Assembly (NCBI GenBank): GCA_017934975.1
Contig: JAGBIM010000019.1
Location: 62,001 to 126,000, forward strand
Length of the DNA: 64,000 nt
Source: Clostridia bacterium
Lineage (GTDB): Bacteria > Bacillota > Clostridia > Oscillospirales > UBA644
Reading direction: 5' to 3'
The number at the start of each line of letters is the position of its first letter. The stretch's first letter is position 1. The position numbers were made by a program, and so were the translations under genes. The notes below the pieces were generated by a model. It did not search any database and was not told where the DNA came from. It saw only the letters and a list, made by a program, of their open reading frames with translations. Shown piece after piece: positions 49,034-60,433 of this stretch.

Positions 49034-49656
49034 GCGTGAAGATTGCAGTCCTCGTCTCCGGGGGCGGAACCAATTTGCAGGCCCTCATCGACGCGGAAAA
49101 AACCGGCATGTTCGGCGAAGGAAAGATTTCTCTCGTGGTGGCCTCCAAGCCCGGGGTTTACGCTCTGGAGCGGGCGGCCAACAACGGAATCCCCTCCTGC
49201 GTGCTTTCCCGCAAGGATTACGAAAGCATCGCCGATTATTCCAAAGCGCTGGCGGATCTGCTGACGGCGGAAGGCATCGGGTTGGTGGTGCTGGCAGGCT
49301 TTTTGACCATCATCGACGAGCAGGTGTTCAACGCCTTCCCCTATCGCATGATCAACGTTCACCCCGCCTTGATCCCCTCCTTCTGCGGAAAGGGATATTA
49401 CGGGCTTAAGGTGCACGAGGCGGCTCTGGAAAAGGGCGTGAAGGTGTCGGGTGCCACGGTGCATTTCGTTACCCCCGAATGTGACGCGGGTCCCATCATC
49501 CTGCAAAAGGCCGTGGCCGTGGAGCAGGACGATACTCCCGAAACCCTCCAGAAGCGCATTATGGAAGAAGCGGAATGGAAGATTTTGCCCGAAGCGGTCA
49601 AGCTCTTCTGCCAAGGAAAACTCCGCGTTTCCGACAACAAAGTTTACATTGACTGA
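49030..49656 (+). CDS. purN: Phosphoribosylglycinamide formyltransferase
   Basis: A 208-aa GAR transformylase: [14 protein letters not shown] at the N-terminus, catalytic Asn-His-Asp region [11 protein letters not shown], and [17 protein letters not shown]. It uses 10-formyl-THF. It starts with GTG at 49030, overlapping the purM stop. Confidence 0.95.
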   Translation: MSVKIAVLVSGGGTNLQALIDAEKTGMFGEGKISLVVASKPGVYALERAANNGIPSCVLSRKDYESIADYSKALADLLTAEGIGLVVLAGFLTIIDEQVFNAFPYRMINVHPALIPSFCGKGYYGLKVHEAALEKGVKVSGATVHFVTPECDAGPIILQKAVAVEQDDTPETLQKRIMEEAEWKILPEAVKLFCQGKLRVSDNKVYID

Positions 49657-49676
49657 AGTCCGAAAGGAGATTGATT

Positions 49677-50393
49677 ATGAAAGTTTCCACCCTTGCAAAG
49701 GAACTCAATTCCCTGGCCTATCACGGTCGTGGAATCATCATCGGCAAGAGCGCCGACGGCAAGAAGGCCGTTACCGCTTATTTCATCATGGGACGCAGCG
49801 TCAACAGCCGCAACCGCGTGTTCGTAGCGGAAGGCGAAGCCATGCGGACCAAGGCCTTTGACGAATCCAAAATGGTCGACCCCCATCTGATCATCTATTA
49901 TCCCGTCCGCGTTCTCGGCAACAAGACCATCGTCACCAACGGGGACCAGACCGATACCATCTATGATTTGATGGACAAACAGATGACCTTCGAGCAGGCT
50001 CTGCGTACCCGCGAATTCGAAGACGATAAGCCCAACTTCACTCCCCGTATTTCGGGCATCATCCATCACGAAAAGGGCGAGATGAATTTCGCCATGTCCA
50101 TTCTCAAGTCCGCCGAGGGCGACGATTCCTCCTGCGAACGTTTCACGTATGCTTATAACAACCCCATTGCAGGCCGCGCCAAGTTTATCCATACTTATCA
50201 GTGCGACGGCGATCCCCTTCCCTCCTTCGAAGGAGAGCCCAAAACCCTGGAACTGCCCGATGCGGACATCGACGCCATGACCGACCTGATCTGGACGAAC
50301 CTCAACGAGGATAATAAAGTTTCTCTCTTCGTCCGTTACATTGATCTGGAAAGCGGCGAGAGCGAAACCCGCATCGTCAATAAAAACAAATAA
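49677..50393 (+). CDS. purO: Stand-alone IMP cyclohydrolase (PurO-like)
   Basis: A 238-aa protein of the IMP cyclohydrolase family first known from archaea (PurO): YHGRGIIIGKSADGKKAVTAYFIMGRS, RIS GIIHHEKGEM region and a conserved SRNRVF. It closes FAICAR to IMP, the step normally done by the N-terminal half of bifunctional PurH. The ATG at 49677 follows AAAGGAG. It is followed 14 bp later by a separate formyltransferase, so the PurH functions are split. Confidence 0.85.
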   Translation: MKVSTLAKELNSLAYHGRGIIIGKSADGKKAVTAYFIMGRSVNSRNRVFVAEGEAMRTKAFDESKMVDPHLIIYYPVRVLGNKTIVTNGDQTDTIYDLMDKQMTFEQALRTREFEDDKPNFTPRISGIIHHEKGEMNFAMSILKSAEGDDSSCERFTYAYNNPIAGRAKFIHTYQCDGDPLPSFEGEPKTLELPDADIDAMTDLIWTNLNEDNKVSLFVRYIDLESGESETRIVNKNK

Positions 50394-50407
50394 GGGAGAG
50401 CTGAATC

Positions 50408-51592
50408 ATGAAAGAATTTGAACTGAAGTACGGTTGCAACCCCAACCAGAAGCCCGCAAAGATCTTTATGCACGACGGATCGGAGCTCCCCATTGAGATC
50501 CTTTCCGGCCGTCCCGGTTTCATCAACTTCCTGGATGCCTTCAACTCCTGGCAGTTGGTCAAAGAACTGAAGGAAGCCCTCGGCCTTCCCGCCGCCGCTT
50601 CTTTCAAGCACGTTTCTCCCACCTCCGCCGCCGTGGGTACGCCTCTTCCCGAAAAACTGAAGAAGGCTTGCTTCGTGGACGATATCGAAGGCCTGGACGA
50701 GAATCCTCTGGCCTGCGCTTACGCCCGCGCCCGCGGAACCGACCGTATGTGCTCCTACGGGGACTGGGTCGCCCTTTCCGACGTGTGCGACAAAATGACT
50801 GCAGAGCTGATCTTCCGTGAGGTTTCCGACGGGGTCATCGCCCCCGGATATACCGACGAGGCTCTGGAAATTCTGAAGGGCAAGCGCAAGGGGAACTACA
50901 ACGTGGTCAAGATCGATCCCAACTACGTTCCCGACGCCATCGAACACAAGCAGGTTTACGGCATCACCTTCGAGCAGGGCCGCAACGCCGTCGCCATCGA
51001 CGCTTCCATGCTGGAAAACGTGGTCACCGAGAAGAAGGATCTTCCCGAATCCGCCAAGCGCGACCTGGTGGTGGCTCTCATTACCCTGAAATATACCCAA
51101 TCCAACTCCGTCTGCTACGCGGTGGACGGTCAGGCCATCGGTGTGGGTGCCGGACAGCAGTCCCGTATTCACTGCACCCGTCTTGCGGGCGGCAAGGCCG
51201 ACACCTGGCACCTGCGTCAGGCCGATAAGGTTCTGAACCTGCCCTTCAAGCCCGAGCTGTCCCGTCCCGAACGTGACAACGTCATCGACGGCTACATCAA
51301 CAAGAACGAAGAAGACGTTTGTGCGGAAGGCATCTGGCAGAAGTATTTCACCACCCGACCCGAGCCCTTTACCGCCGAGGAAATGAAGGCGTATCTTGCT
51401 ACTATCCGCGGTGTTGCCCTCGGCTCCGACGCGTTCTTCCCCTTCGACGATAACATTCAGCGCGCTTACGCCAGCGGTGCGGACTACATTGCCGAGCCCG
51501 GCGGATCCATCCGTGACGAAGTCGTCATTGCCCGTTGTAACGAACTTGGAATTTCCATGGCCTTCACTGGGTTGCGGTTGTTCCATCACTGA
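50408..51592 (+). CDS. purH: Stand-alone AICAR formyltransferase
   Basis: A 394-aa AICAR transformylase without the cyclohydrolase domain. It starts LKYGCNPNQKPA, has FKHVSPTSAAVG with the catalytic Lys-His, LKYTQSNSVCYA, GVGAGQQSRIHC and the terminal GGSIRDEVVI. It makes FAICAR from AICAR and 10-formyl-THF, feeding the PurO-like enzyme. The symbol refers to the formyltransferase half of PurH only. Confidence 0.92.
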   Translation: MKEFELKYGCNPNQKPAKIFMHDGSELPIEILSGRPGFINFLDAFNSWQLVKELKEALGLPAAASFKHVSPTSAAVGTPLPEKLKKACFVDDIEGLDENPLACAYARARGTDRMCSYGDWVALSDVCDKMTAELIFREVSDGVIAPGYTDEALEILKGKRKGNYNVVKIDPNYVPDAIEHKQVYGITFEQGRNAVAIDASMLENVVTEKKDLPESAKRDLVVALITLKYTQSNSVCYAVDGQAIGVGAGQQSRIHCTRLAGGKADTWHLRQADKVLNLPFKPELSRPERDNVIDGYINKNEEDVCAEGIWQKYFTTRPEPFTAEEMKAYLATIRGVALGSDAFFPFDDNIQRAYASGADYIAEPGGSIRDEVVIARCNELGISMAFTGLRLFHH

Positions 51593-51610
51593 TAATTTGG
51601 AGGTTTTATT

Positions 51611-52798
51611 ATGAAAAAGTTTTTTGCACTCTTGCTTTGTTTGGTTCTTGCATTCTCTCTGGTTGCTTGCGGCGGTGCGGACGTGATCGTTGACACCGAT
51701 ACGGAAGATTCTACCGAAGGCCTCTTTACCGAGAATACGGATTCCGACTCCGATTCCGACGTTTCCTCCGCTACGCAGGATGCTACGGAAAATACGGATA
51801 AGACCGATTCTTCCACCGACTCCGCCACCTCTTCCGACAAGAAAACCGATTCCGGAGTTCAGTACCTGGAGCCCTCTACCGATAACGGCCCCAATCTGGT
51901 TATGGCAAACGATCAGATCAAGGAACGCATTGTGATCTACGATTTCGATCGGTACGAAGAAGGCGACACGCTGGAGGATCTGGAAGTCTGGTCCGTCCGG
52001 ACCGGTCACGCCGCAGGTCTGAAATATCGGGAAGACACCGTCTTCGGTGACGTGATTCTGGTGGGCGGATCCCGTTCTGCCATCATCGAATATCCTTCCA
52101 AGAAAGAAGTCTGGGCAACCACCAACCCTGGGAACAACACCCACTCCGTGGAAATTCTTCCCAGCGGTAACATCGTTCTGGCCAACTCCACCGGAAGCTG
52201 CCTGCGTCTCTTTGCCGCATCCGCTCTGCTGGACGGAAACACCGCCAAGGCCCAGAGTTATAAGGATTATCCTCTGGACGGTGCCCACGGCGTTCTGTGG
52301 GATCCCGAATACAACGTTCTGTGGGCCCTCGGCAATTACGAGCTTTCAGCTTATAAAGTCGTAGGCGAAGGTCCTTCTCAGACTCTTCAGAAAATCGGCG
52401 GTATGGGCGCAAGACTGCCTGAAGGAAAGGACGGCGGACACGATCTTGCTCCCGACTACGCCGACGATCAGTATCTGTACATCACCGTCAACGCCTGCAC
52501 CCTGCGCTTCGACAAAGAGGAAGGCACCTTTGACTCCCGCTTCAAGAACTACAACAAGCTCAACGGCTATGCCGTCAAGGGCTTCAGCAACAATCTGAAC
52601 AACAACTTCTTTATGGCGATTCCCGGGGATGAAAAGGGAACCGGAACCAACTTTGAAGGCCATTGGAAGGCTTCCTGGCTTACCGACACCATCTATTTCT
52701 GCTACATGAAGACCGAAAACATGATGTACAGACTGGGTGTGAAAGCGGAAGAAAGCGGATTTTACAAGGTTCGCGCCTTCGTCGGTCAGTATCAGTAA
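51611..52798 (+). CDS. Propeller-like lipoprotein inside purine operon
   Basis: A 395-aa exported lipoprotein, lipobox LVAC with Cys20, then an Asp/Ser/Thr-rich spacer (residues ~22-85). The mature domain has repeated strands and Asp/His/Gly turns (NTHSVEILPSGNIVLANS, GAHGVLWDPEYNVLWALG, GGHDLAPDYADDQYLY), which suggests a six-bladed propeller of the uncharacterised DUF6528 kind (assignment by memory). It lies 18 bp after the AICAR formyltransferase with a GGAGG site, so it is co-transcribed with pur genes. No purine-related motif seen. Confidence 0.8.
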   Translation: MKKFFALLLCLVLAFSLVACGGADVIVDTDTEDSTEGLFTENTDSDSDSDVSSATQDATENTDKTDSSTDSATSSDKKTDSGVQYLEPSTDNGPNLVMANDQIKERIVIYDFDRYEEGDTLEDLEVWSVRTGHAAGLKYREDTVFGDVILVGGSRSAIIEYPSKKEVWATTNPGNNTHSVEILPSGNIVLANSTGSCLRLFAASALLDGNTAKAQSYKDYPLDGAHGVLWDPEYNVLWALGNYELSAYKVVGEGPSQTLQKIGGMGARLPEGKDGGHDLAPDYADDQYLYITVNACTLRFDKEEGTFDSRFKNYNKLNGYAVKGFSNNLNNNFFMAIPGDEKGTGTNFEGHWKASWLTDTIYFCYMKTENMMYRLGVKAEESGFYKVRAFVGQYQ

Positions 52799-52825
52799 TC
52801 TTACGCAACGTGAGAGGTGTTCCAA

Positions 52826-53722
52826 ATGAGCAATTTGATTCTCGGAAACGATCAATGGAACGAGCAGGCGGTTTTGTACGATCTTGACCTTCTGCAGAAC
52901 GGAGATCCCCTTGAAAAAGGGGAGATCTGGTCCTTTCCCTGCGGACATTTTGCAGGGCTGAAGCATCGGGAAAATACCCCCTTTGGGGACGTAATCCTTA
53001 CGGGGGGGACGATTTCTTACATGGTTGCTTATCCTTCGAACGAGGTTTTGTGGTCCACCGATCAGTCAGGAAACAATACCCATTCCGTAGAAATTCTTCC
53101 CTCGGGGAATATCGTTCTTGCAAACTCTCACGGGAACGACGTTCGTCTGTTCCGTACCTCCGCCCTGCTTGCGGGGGATACGGAAACGGCGAAAACCTAT
53201 ACGTCCTATCCCTTCTTCTGCACCCACGGTGTGCTGTGGGATCCCGTTTACGAATGCCTTTGGGTCTTGGGGGATCACCATCTTGCCGCCTGGCGCGTGG
53301 TGGGCGAAGGGGTGGACGAGTGTTTAGAGCCCATGGAAGGGAAATTTTATTCCTTGGCAGAGGTCGGCAACGGCGGGCACGATCTGATTCCCGACCTGAC
53401 CGACAGCCGTTACCTGCTCTGTTCTCCTAATGCGGGCGTGCTTCGTTTCAACAAAGAAACGGGCGTGTTTGAGGATCATTTTCTGCAGGAAAAAGGGCAT
53501 TACAAGGCCTTTTCTCCCGCCGAGGACGGTTCCTTCGTTTTTGCCAATTCCGACAAAAGCTTCCGCAGACGGGATCTGACCGGTTGGTATAAGCAGGCTT
53601 GGTGCGTGGACCACGCGGGAATTCTGCGCTTTTCCTCGGACGGAACCCCCGAGGAGACGCGGATCTACGCGGAAAAGGCGGCCTTCTACAAGGTTCGTTC
53701 CTTTTACGGAAAATATTTATAA
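52826..53722 (+). CDS. Propeller-like protein, cytosolic paralog
   Basis: A 298-aa protein closely similar to the C-terminal domain of the preceding lipoprotein (shared THSVEILPSGNIVLANS, THGVLWDPVYECLWVLG, GGHDLIPDLTDSRYLL) but with neither signal peptide nor linker, so probably intracellular. The ATG at 52826 follows GAGAGG by 8 nt; a GTG at 52817 is an alternative. Evidently a duplication product. It sits 27 bp after its paralog and 47 bp before purD. Ligand unknown. Confidence 0.78.
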   Translation: MSNLILGNDQWNEQAVLYDLDLLQNGDPLEKGEIWSFPCGHFAGLKHRENTPFGDVILTGGTISYMVAYPSNEVLWSTDQSGNNTHSVEILPSGNIVLANSHGNDVRLFRTSALLAGDTETAKTYTSYPFFCTHGVLWDPVYECLWVLGDHHLAAWRVVGEGVDECLEPMEGKFYSLAEVGNGGHDLIPDLTDSRYLLCSPNAGVLRFNKETGVFEDHFLQEKGHYKAFSPAEDGSFVFANSDKSFRRRDLTGWYKQAWCVDHAGILRFSSDGTPEETRIYAEKAAFYKVRSFYGKYL

Positions 53723-53769
53723 TTGATTACACATTGCCGTGCTTTCGGGGCGGCAGAACGGAGTTTGAT

Positions 53770-55035
53770 ATGAAATTGCTCGTGGTCGGTGGCGGCGGAA
53801 GAGAACACGCCATCATCAAAAAGCTTCGGGAAAATCCCCACGTGACCGAGATTTTTGCCCTTCCCGGCAACGGCGGAATCGCCCGCGACGCAACCTGCGT
53901 GAATATCGGCGCGAAGGACATCGACGGCATTGTGAACTTTGCTCTGGATCAGAAGATTGATTACGCCGTGGTTGCCCCCGACGATCCTTTGGTTTTGGGT
54001 TGCGTGGACGCTCTGAATAAGGTCGGAATTCCCTGCTTCGGTCCCAAAGCCAACGCGGCCATCCTCGAAGGCAGTAAGGTCTTTTCCAAAAATCTGATGA
54101 AGAAATACGGAATTCCCACGGCGGAATACGAGGTTTTTACCGATCTTCCCTCTGCTCTGGAATATCTGGAAACCGCCCCCATTCCCACCGTCATCAAGGC
54201 CGACGGACTGGCTCTCGGAAAAGGCGTGGTCATCGCCATGACCCGTGACGAGGCCAAGGACGCGGTCCGCTCCATGATGGAGGATAAGATTTTCGGGGAA
54301 AGCGGCAGTCGCGTGGTGATTGAAGAATTTTTGACCGGCCCCGAGGTTTCCGTTTTGTCCTTTACCGACGGCAAAACCGTGGTGCCCATGGTCTCTTCCA
54401 TGGACCATAAGCGGGCTCTGGACAACGACGAAGGGCTGAATACCGGTGGCATGGGAACGATTGCCCCCAACCCCTATTATACCGACGAAATCGCCTCGGT
54501 CTGCATGGAAACTATTTTCAAGCCCACCATTGCGGCCATGAACGCGGAAGGAAGAACCTTCCAAGGCTGTCTCTATTTCGGCTTGATGCTCACCCCCAAG
54601 GGCCCCAAGGTGATTGAGTACAACTGTCGGTTCGGCGATCCCGAAACCCAGGTAGTTCTGCCTCTGTTGGAAAGCGACCTTCTCACCATTATGAAGGCCA
54701 CCACCGACGGCACGTTGACCGAAGATATGGTCAAATTCCGCCGGGGCTCCTGCGCCTGCGTGGTCATGGCCTCCAAGGGCTATCCTCAGAAGTACGAAAC
54801 GGGCTTTGAAATTTCCATGCCCGACTCGGTGACAGATCGGGTTTACGTGGCGGGTGCCAAGCTCTCCGAGGGCAAGCTTCTGACGGCGGGCGGCCGCGTT
54901 TTGGGCGTGACCGGAACGGGGGATACCCTTCCCGAAGCCCTGAAAGCCGCCTACGAGGCCGTGGATCAAATTACGTTTGAAAACGCTTTTTGGCGCAAGG
55001 ACATCGGTGCCCGCGCCCTGAAAGCTCTGAAATAA
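53770..55035 (+). CDS. purD: Phosphoribosylamine-glycine ligase
   Basis: A 421-aa ATP-grasp GAR synthetase: LLVVGGGGREHAI, PTVIKADGLALGKGV, LNTGGMGTIAPNPYY and EYNCRFGDPETQ. It joins phosphoribosylamine to glycine. The ATG at 53770 follows CGGAG. Ten bp separate it from purL. Confidence 0.96.
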   Translation: MKLLVVGGGGREHAIIKKLRENPHVTEIFALPGNGGIARDATCVNIGAKDIDGIVNFALDQKIDYAVVAPDDPLVLGCVDALNKVGIPCFGPKANAAILEGSKVFSKNLMKKYGIPTAEYEVFTDLPSALEYLETAPIPTVIKADGLALGKGVVIAMTRDEAKDAVRSMMEDKIFGESGSRVVIEEFLTGPEVSVLSFTDGKTVVPMVSSMDHKRALDNDEGLNTGGMGTIAPNPYYTDEIASVCMETIFKPTIAAMNAEGRTFQGCLYFGLMLTPKGPKVIEYNCRFGDPETQVVLPLLESDLLTIMKATTDGTLTEDMVKFRRGSCACVVMASKGYPQKYETGFEISMPDSVTDRVYVAGAKLSEGKLLTAGGRVLGVTGTGDTLPEALKAAYEAVDQITFENAFWRKDIGARALKALK

Positions 55036-55044
55036 GGAGTTATT

Positions 55045-58000
55045 ATGGTATATCGAGTTTACGTTGAAAAACGCAAGGAGCTGGCCCACGAGGCCAACGG
55101 CCTTTGCTCCGAGCTGAAAAATTTGGTTGGGATCTCCGCTCTGGAAAACGTACGTGTGATCAACCGTTACGACGTGGAGAACATCGACGACGCCCTCTTC
55201 GCACAGGCGGTGCGCACCGTTTTTTCCGAGCCTCAGCTGGATCTGGTGACCGATTCGGTGGATCCTCGCGGCGGCATCGTGTTTGCCGTGGAGCCCCTGC
55301 CCGGTCAGTTTGATCAGCGGGCCGACTCCGCCGCCCAGTGTATCCAGCTGCAGAGTCAGGGAGACCGTCCTCTCGTTCGTTCCGCCAAGGTCTACGTGCT
55401 GGAAGGCAACCTTTCCGAGGAAGACGTTGCCACCGTTAAAAAGTACGTTATCAACGCCGTAGAAAGCCGCGAGGCCTCTTTGGACAAGCCCGAAACCCTC
55501 GCCGTGGAATACGCCATCCCCACCACCGTTGCCACGGTAGACGGCTTTATCGGTCTGGATGAAAAAGGACTTTCCGATCTTTTGGATACCCTCGGCCTTG
55601 CCATGGATCTGGACGATCTGAAATTCTTGCAGAACTATTTCAAAAACGAGGAGAAGCGGGATCCCACCATCACCGAAATCCGCGTGGTGGATACCTACTG
55701 GTCCGACCATTGCCGTCACACCACCTTCTCCACCCATCTGGGCAACGTGACCATTCACGATCCCGCCGTTGCGGCTGCTTATAAACGTTATCTTGCCGCC
55801 CGCGTGGAGGTTTACGGGGAAGAAAAGGCCGCCAAACGGCCTCAGACCCTTATGGATATCGCCACCATCGCCGTTAAGACCTTGAAAAAGCGGGGAGCCC
55901 TCCCCGAACTGGACGAGAGCGAGGAAATCAACGCCTGCTCCATCCACGTTACCGCCGAGATCGACGGGGAAGACCGGGATTGGCTCTTGATGTTCAAGAA
56001 CGAAACCCATAACCATCCCACCGAAATCGAGCCCTTCGGCGGAGCCGCCACCTGTATCGGCGGTTGTATCCGCGATCCTCTGTCGGGCCGTGCTTACGTT
56101 CATCAGGCCATGCGCGTGACGGGGGCCGCAGATCCCAGAACTCCTCTCTCCGAGACCATTCCCGGGAAATTGCCCCAGCGTAAGATCTGTCAGACCGCCG
56201 CCGCAGGCTATTCCTCCTACGGCAACCAGATCGGTCTTGCAACGGGTCACGTGGCGGAGATTTATCACGACGGATACGTGGCCAAGCGTCTGGAATGCGG
56301 TGCCGTAGTCGCCGCGGCTCCTGCCTGTAACGTCCGTCGGGAACGTCCCGAAGCGGGTGACGTAATTATTCTTTTGGGTGGTCGCACGGGCCGTGACGGC
56401 ATCGGCGGTGCCACCGGTTCTTCCAAGAGCCACAATATGAAATCCCTCACCACCATGGCTTCCGAGGTTCAGAAGGGTAACGCTCCCGAAGAACGGAAGA
56501 TCCAGCGTCTGTTCCGCAACGAAAAGGTCACCCGTCTGATCAAGCGTTGCAACGATTTCGGGGCAGGCGGCGTTTCGGTTGCCATCGGGGAATTGGCCGA
56601 CGGCTTGCGCATTGATCTGGACGCGGTCCGCAAGAAATACGACGGATTGGACGGCACCGAGCTTGCCATTTCCGAATCCCAGGAACGTATGGCCGTGGTT
56701 GTCGCCGCAGAAGATGCGGATACCTTTATTTCTTACGCGGAGGCGGAAAACCTGGAGGCTTACCGCGTTGCCGTCGTCACCGAAGAAGCCCGCATGGTTA
56801 TGTCCTGGAAGGGGCAGACCATCGCCGATCTTTCCCGTGATTTCCTGAACACCAACGGTGCTGTGAAGCATACGGAGGTGGAAGTGACCGAAAAGGATCT
56901 GTCCGTCTTCTCCAAGGCCCTCTATTCCGATCTTCGGAACATGGCAGGGGATCTGAAAACCGCAGGTCGCCGCGGTCTGGTGGAACGCTTTGACGGCTCC
57001 ATCGGGGCAGGCTCCGTTCTGATGCCCTTCGGCGGAAAGACTCAGAGAACTCCCGCCCAGTCGATGGCCGCCCTTCTGCCCGTTCTCCCCGGACAGACCA
57101 CCGACAGTGCCAGCGTTATGGCTTGGGGCTTGGATCCCGATACCATGTGCGTGGATCCCTATTCCGGCGCCCGTGCCGCCGTTTACAATTCCATGGCCAT
57201 AATCGTGGCCGCAGGGGCGGATTACAAGGACGCTTACTTGACCCTGCAGGAATTCTTTGAAAAACTCCGCACCGAACCCGCCCGTTGGGGCAAGCCCTTC
57301 GCCGCCCTGCTTGGTGCTATGGACGCCCAGCTGGAGCTGAACGCCGCCGCCATCGGAGGCAAGGATTCCATGTCGGGCACCTTCCTGGATAAGGACGTTC
57401 CTCCCACCCTCATCTCCTTTGCCATCGCTCCCATCAAGGCAGGGGACGTGATTTCTCCCGAATTCAAAGAAGCGGGTCATCCCGTTTATCTCTTCGCACC
57501 CAAGGACGAGACTCCCGAAGCCACCAAGGCCGCTTGGGAATGCTTCCATAAGCAATGTAAGGACGGCAAGGTCAAAGCCGCGTGGGCCGTGGAAAACGGT
57601 ATCGCCGAGGCGGTGATGAAGATGTCCTTCGGTAACGAAATCGGCTTCCGGTCCAACGGGACCGTGACCGATTGGTACGGTGCCATGCAGTACGACTTCA
57701 TCGTGGCGGAGCTGACCGAAGAGATCTCCTGCGTCAACGCCGTCAAGATCGGCCAGACCACCGCCGAAGCGGTTATTGATCTGGGCGCCGAAAAGGCCAC
57801 CGTTGCCGAGCTTCTGGCCATCAACGAAGGGGTTCTGGAAGGAGTATATCCCACCACCGCTCCCGCTGAAAGTAAGCTGGAAACCTTCGCCTTTGAAGGG
57901 GGTAAGATCGGTTCTCCCGCCGTCAAGTGCGCCCGTCCCAAGGTTCTGATTCCCGTGTTCCCCGGCACCAACTGCGAATTCGATTCCGCCCGCGCCGTGG

Positions 58001-58734
58001 AAGCGGCAGGAGCCGAAGCCGACATCGTGGTCATTCGCAACCTCACCGCCGAAGGCGTTGCCCGCAGCGTGGAGACGGTGGCCAAAAAGATTGCCGACAG
58101 TCAGATCATCTTCCTGCCCGGCGGATTCTCCGGCGGGGACGAACCCGACGGATCGGCCAAGTTCATCACCGCCTTCTTCCGCAATCCTGCGGTCAAGGAG
58201 CAGGTCGCCCGTCTTCTGGAGGAGCGGGACGGTCTGATGCTGGGTATCTGTAACGGCTTCCAGGCCTTGATCAAGCTGGGGCTCGTGCCTTACGGCAAGA
58301 TCATCGACACGGATGAAACCTGCCCCACCCTGACCTACAACACCATCGGTCGCCACCAGTCCAAGCTGGTCCGCACTCGGGTCTGCACCGACAAATCCCC
58401 CTGGCTTGCCAACACCAAGGTGGGCGAGATCTACACCGTTCCCATTTCTCACGGGGAAGGTCGCTTCCTTGCCTCCGACGAATTGGTCAAGAAGTTGGCC
58501 GAAAACGGACAGATCGCCACCCAGTACGTGGATCTGGCGGGCAACCCCACTCTGGATACCGCCTTCAATCCCAACGGTTCGGTCTTCGCCATCGAGGGTA
58601 TCACCTCCCCCGACGGCCGCGTGTTGGGTAAGATGGGTCACTCCGAGCGTATCGGCAAGGAACTGTATCGCAACGTTCCCGGCGTATACGAAATGAACCT
58701 CTTCAAGTCCGCCGTGGAATATTTCAACAAATAA
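55045..58734 (+). CDS. purL: FGAM synthase, single-chain PurL with fused glutaminase
   Basis: A 1229-aa large PurL. An N-terminal PurS-like segment leads to the synthetase ([37 protein letters not shown]), a second AIRS-like half, then the glutamine amidotransferase domain from ~965 (FPGTNCEFD) with nucleophile Cys1071 in [11 protein letters not shown] and the late histidine in ISHGEGR. It is the single-chain form found in Gram-negatives and some Clostridia, not the PurL/PurQ/PurS form of Bacillus. Unlike the PurF homolog here, its glutaminase is intact. Confidence 0.96.
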   Translation: MVYRVYVEKRKELAHEANGLCSELKNLVGISALENVRVINRYDVENIDDALFAQAVRTVFSEPQLDLVTDSVDPRGGIVFAVEPLPGQFDQRADSAAQCIQLQSQGDRPLVRSAKVYVLEGNLSEEDVATVKKYVINAVESREASLDKPETLAVEYAIPTTVATVDGFIGLDEKGLSDLLDTLGLAMDLDDLKFLQNYFKNEEKRDPTITEIRVVDTYWSDHCRHTTFSTHLGNVTIHDPAVAAAYKRYLAARVEVYGEEKAAKRPQTLMDIATIAVKTLKKRGALPELDESEEINACSIHVTAEIDGEDRDWLLMFKNETHNHPTEIEPFGGAATCIGGCIRDPLSGRAYVHQAMRVTGAADPRTPLSETIPGKLPQRKICQTAAAGYSSYGNQIGLATGHVAEIYHDGYVAKRLECGAVVAAAPACNVRRERPEAGDVIILLGGRTGRDGIGGATGSSKSHNMKSLTTMASEVQKGNAPEERKIQRLFRNEKVTRLIKRCNDFGAGGVSVAIGELADGLRIDLDAVRKKYDGLDGTELAISESQERMAVVVAAEDADTFISYAEAENLEAYRVAVVTEEARMVMSWKGQTIADLSRDFLNTNGAVKHTEVEVTEKDLSVFSKALYSDLRNMAGDLKTAGRRGLVERFDGSIGAGSVLMPFGGKTQRTPAQSMAALLPVLPGQTTDSASVMAWGLDPDTMCVDPYSGARAAVYNSMAIIVAAGADYKDAYLTLQEFFEKLRTEPARWGKPFAALLGAMDAQLELNAAAIGGKDSMSGTFLDKDVPPTLISFAIAPIKAGDVISPEFKEAGHPVYLFAPKDETPEATKAAWECFHKQCKDGKVKAAWAVENGIAEAVMKMSFGNEIGFRSNGTVTDWYGAMQYDFIVAELTEEISCVNAVKIGQTTAEAVIDLGAEKATVAELLAINEGVLEGVYPTTAPAESKLETFAFEGGKIGSPAVKCARPKVLIPVFPGTNCEFDSARAVEAAGAEADIVVIRNLTAEGVARSVETVAKKIADSQIIFLPGGFSGGDEPDGSAKFITAFFRNPAVKEQVARLLEERDGLMLGICNGFQALIKLGLVPYGKIIDTDETCPTLTYNTIGRHQSKLVRTRVCTDKSPWLANTKVGEIYTVPISHGEGRFLASDELVKKLAENGQIATQYVDLAGNPTLDTAFNPNGSVFAIEGITSPDGRVLGKMGHSERIGKELYRNVPGVYEMNLFKSAVEYFNK

Positions 58735-58753
58735 GAGAGGAGATTTTTGGATT

Positions 58754-60430
58754 ATGGCATATCTTTCCGATATTGAAATCGCCCAGCAGTGCAAGATGCT
58801 CCCCATCACCGAGATTGCCAAAACTGCGGGCATCGACGACAAATATCTCGAACAGTACGGCAAATATAAAGCAAAGGTCGATCTTTCTTTGATGAAAGAA
58901 AGCACCAAGGAAAACGGCAAGCTGATCCTCGTCACCGCCATGACCCCCACCCCCGCAGGGGAAGGGAAGACCACCACTACCATCGGTCTGGCGGACGGTT
59001 TGCGTAAAATCGGCAAAAACGTCATGGTTGCTCTTCGTGAGCCCTCCCTCGGCCCCGTTTTCGGGGTGAAGGGCGGTGCCGCGGGAGGCGGCTATGCACA
59101 GGTGGTCCCCATGGAGGACATCAACCTCCACTTTACCGGGGACTTCCACGCCATCGGAGCGGCAAACAACCTTTTGGCCGCCATGCTGGATAACCACATC
59201 CATCAGGGCAACGCTTTGGGCATCGACCCCCGCAAAATTACCTGGAAGCGTTGCGTGGATATGAACGACCGTCAGCTTCGCTTCGTGGTGGACGGTCTGG
59301 GCGGCAAGGTCAACGGCGTTCCTCGGGAAGATGGCTTTGATATTACCGTTGCTTCGGAAATTATGGCCGTCCTCTGCCTTTCCGGCACCATCACCGAACT
59401 GAAAGAACGTCTCTCCCGTATTATCGTGGGCTATACCTACGACGATAAGCCCGTCACCTGCGCCGACATCAAGGCTCAGGGTGCCATGGCGGCGCTCTTG
59501 AAGGATGCGTTGAAGCCCAATCTCGTTCAGACGCTCGAAGGCACCCCTGCCCTCGTGCACGGCGGCCCCTTTGCCAATATCGCCCACGGATGTAACTCCG
59601 TCACCGCCACCAAATTGGCCATGAAATTGGGCGATTACGCCGTTACCGAAGCGGGCTTCGGCGGAGATTTGGGTGCGGAAAAATTCCTGGACATCAAGTG
59701 CCGCACCGCAGGTCTGACCCCCGACGCCGTGGTGGTGGTTGCCACCGTCCGCGCCCTGAAAATGCACGGCGGTCGTGCCAAAACCGAACTGAATAACGAA
59801 GATCTGGTGGCCCTCGAAAAGGGAATTCCCAACCTCCTGCGCCACGTTTCCAATATCAAAAACGTCTACAAGCTGCCCTGCGTGGTGGCGGTCAATCGCT
59901 TCCCCACGGATACCGACGCGGAAATCGACTTCATCGTTGCCAAATGCCGTGAGTTGGGCGTCAACACCGTTCTGTCCACCGTGTGGGCCAACGGCGGCAA
60001 CGGCGGTGTGGAGCTGGCCAAGGAAGTGGTTCGCCTCTGCGACGAAGAGCAGGGTGATTTCACCTTCTCTTACGAGCTGGACGGCACCATCGAAGACCGC
60101 ATTGACGCGGTGGTTCGCAAGGTTTACGGTGGGGACGGCATCTCCGTTCTGCCTGCCGCAAAGGCGCAGATCGCCCGTCTCACCGAGCTTGGCTTCGGCA
60201 ACCTGCCCATCTGCGTGGCCAAGACCCAGTATTCCTTCTCCGACGATCCCACCAAGCTGGGCGCCCCCGAAGGATTCACCGTCACCGTCCGTAACGTGAA
60301 GGTTTCTGCCGGTGCAGGCTTCATCGTGGTTCTCACCGGGGATATTATGACCATGCCCGGCCTTCCCAAAGTTCCTGCCGCAGAACGCATCGACGTGAGC
60401 GAGGACGGCGTGATTTCGGGGTTGTTCTAA
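58754..60430 (+). CDS. fhs: Formate-tetrahydrofolate ligase
   Basis: A 558-aa Fhs of full length: ATP loop [34 protein letters not shown], and MPGLPK near the end. It makes 10-formyl-THF from formate, the co-substrate for PurN and the AICAR formyltransferase in the same operon. Its place downstream of a ZTP riboswitch, which senses formyl-THF shortage, makes metabolic sense. Confidence 0.97.
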   Translation: MAYLSDIEIAQQCKMLPITEIAKTAGIDDKYLEQYGKYKAKVDLSLMKESTKENGKLILVTAMTPTPAGEGKTTTTIGLADGLRKIGKNVMVALREPSLGPVFGVKGGAAGGGYAQVVPMEDINLHFTGDFHAIGAANNLLAAMLDNHIHQGNALGIDPRKITWKRCVDMNDRQLRFVVDGLGGKVNGVPREDGFDITVASEIMAVLCLSGTITELKERLSRIIVGYTYDDKPVTCADIKAQGAMAALLKDALKPNLVQTLEGTPALVHGGPFANIAHGCNSVTATKLAMKLGDYAVTEAGFGGDLGAEKFLDIKCRTAGLTPDAVVVVATVRALKMHGGRAKTELNNEDLVALEKGIPNLLRHVSNIKNVYKLPCVVAVNRFPTDTDAEIDFIVAKCRELGVNTVLSTVWANGGNGGVELAKEVVRLCDEEQGDFTFSYELDGTIEDRIDAVVRKVYGGDGISVLPAAKAQIARLTELGFGNLPICVAKTQYSFSDDPTKLGAPEGFTVTVRNVKVSAGAGFIVVLTGDIMTMPGLPKVPAAERIDVSEDGVISGLF

Positions 60431-60433
60431 GCC

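Noticed and set aside
50336-52288. A 650-codon minus-strand frame
   Set aside because: Antisense to the AICAR formyltransferase and the propeller lipoprotein; same codon-bias artefact.
53704-59025. A 1773-codon open frame on the minus strand
   Set aside because: It lies exactly antisense to purD, purL and fhs, which have unmistakable family motifs. Its translation is His/Gly/Val-rich low-meaning sequence, as expected from the complement of GC-rich coding DNA.
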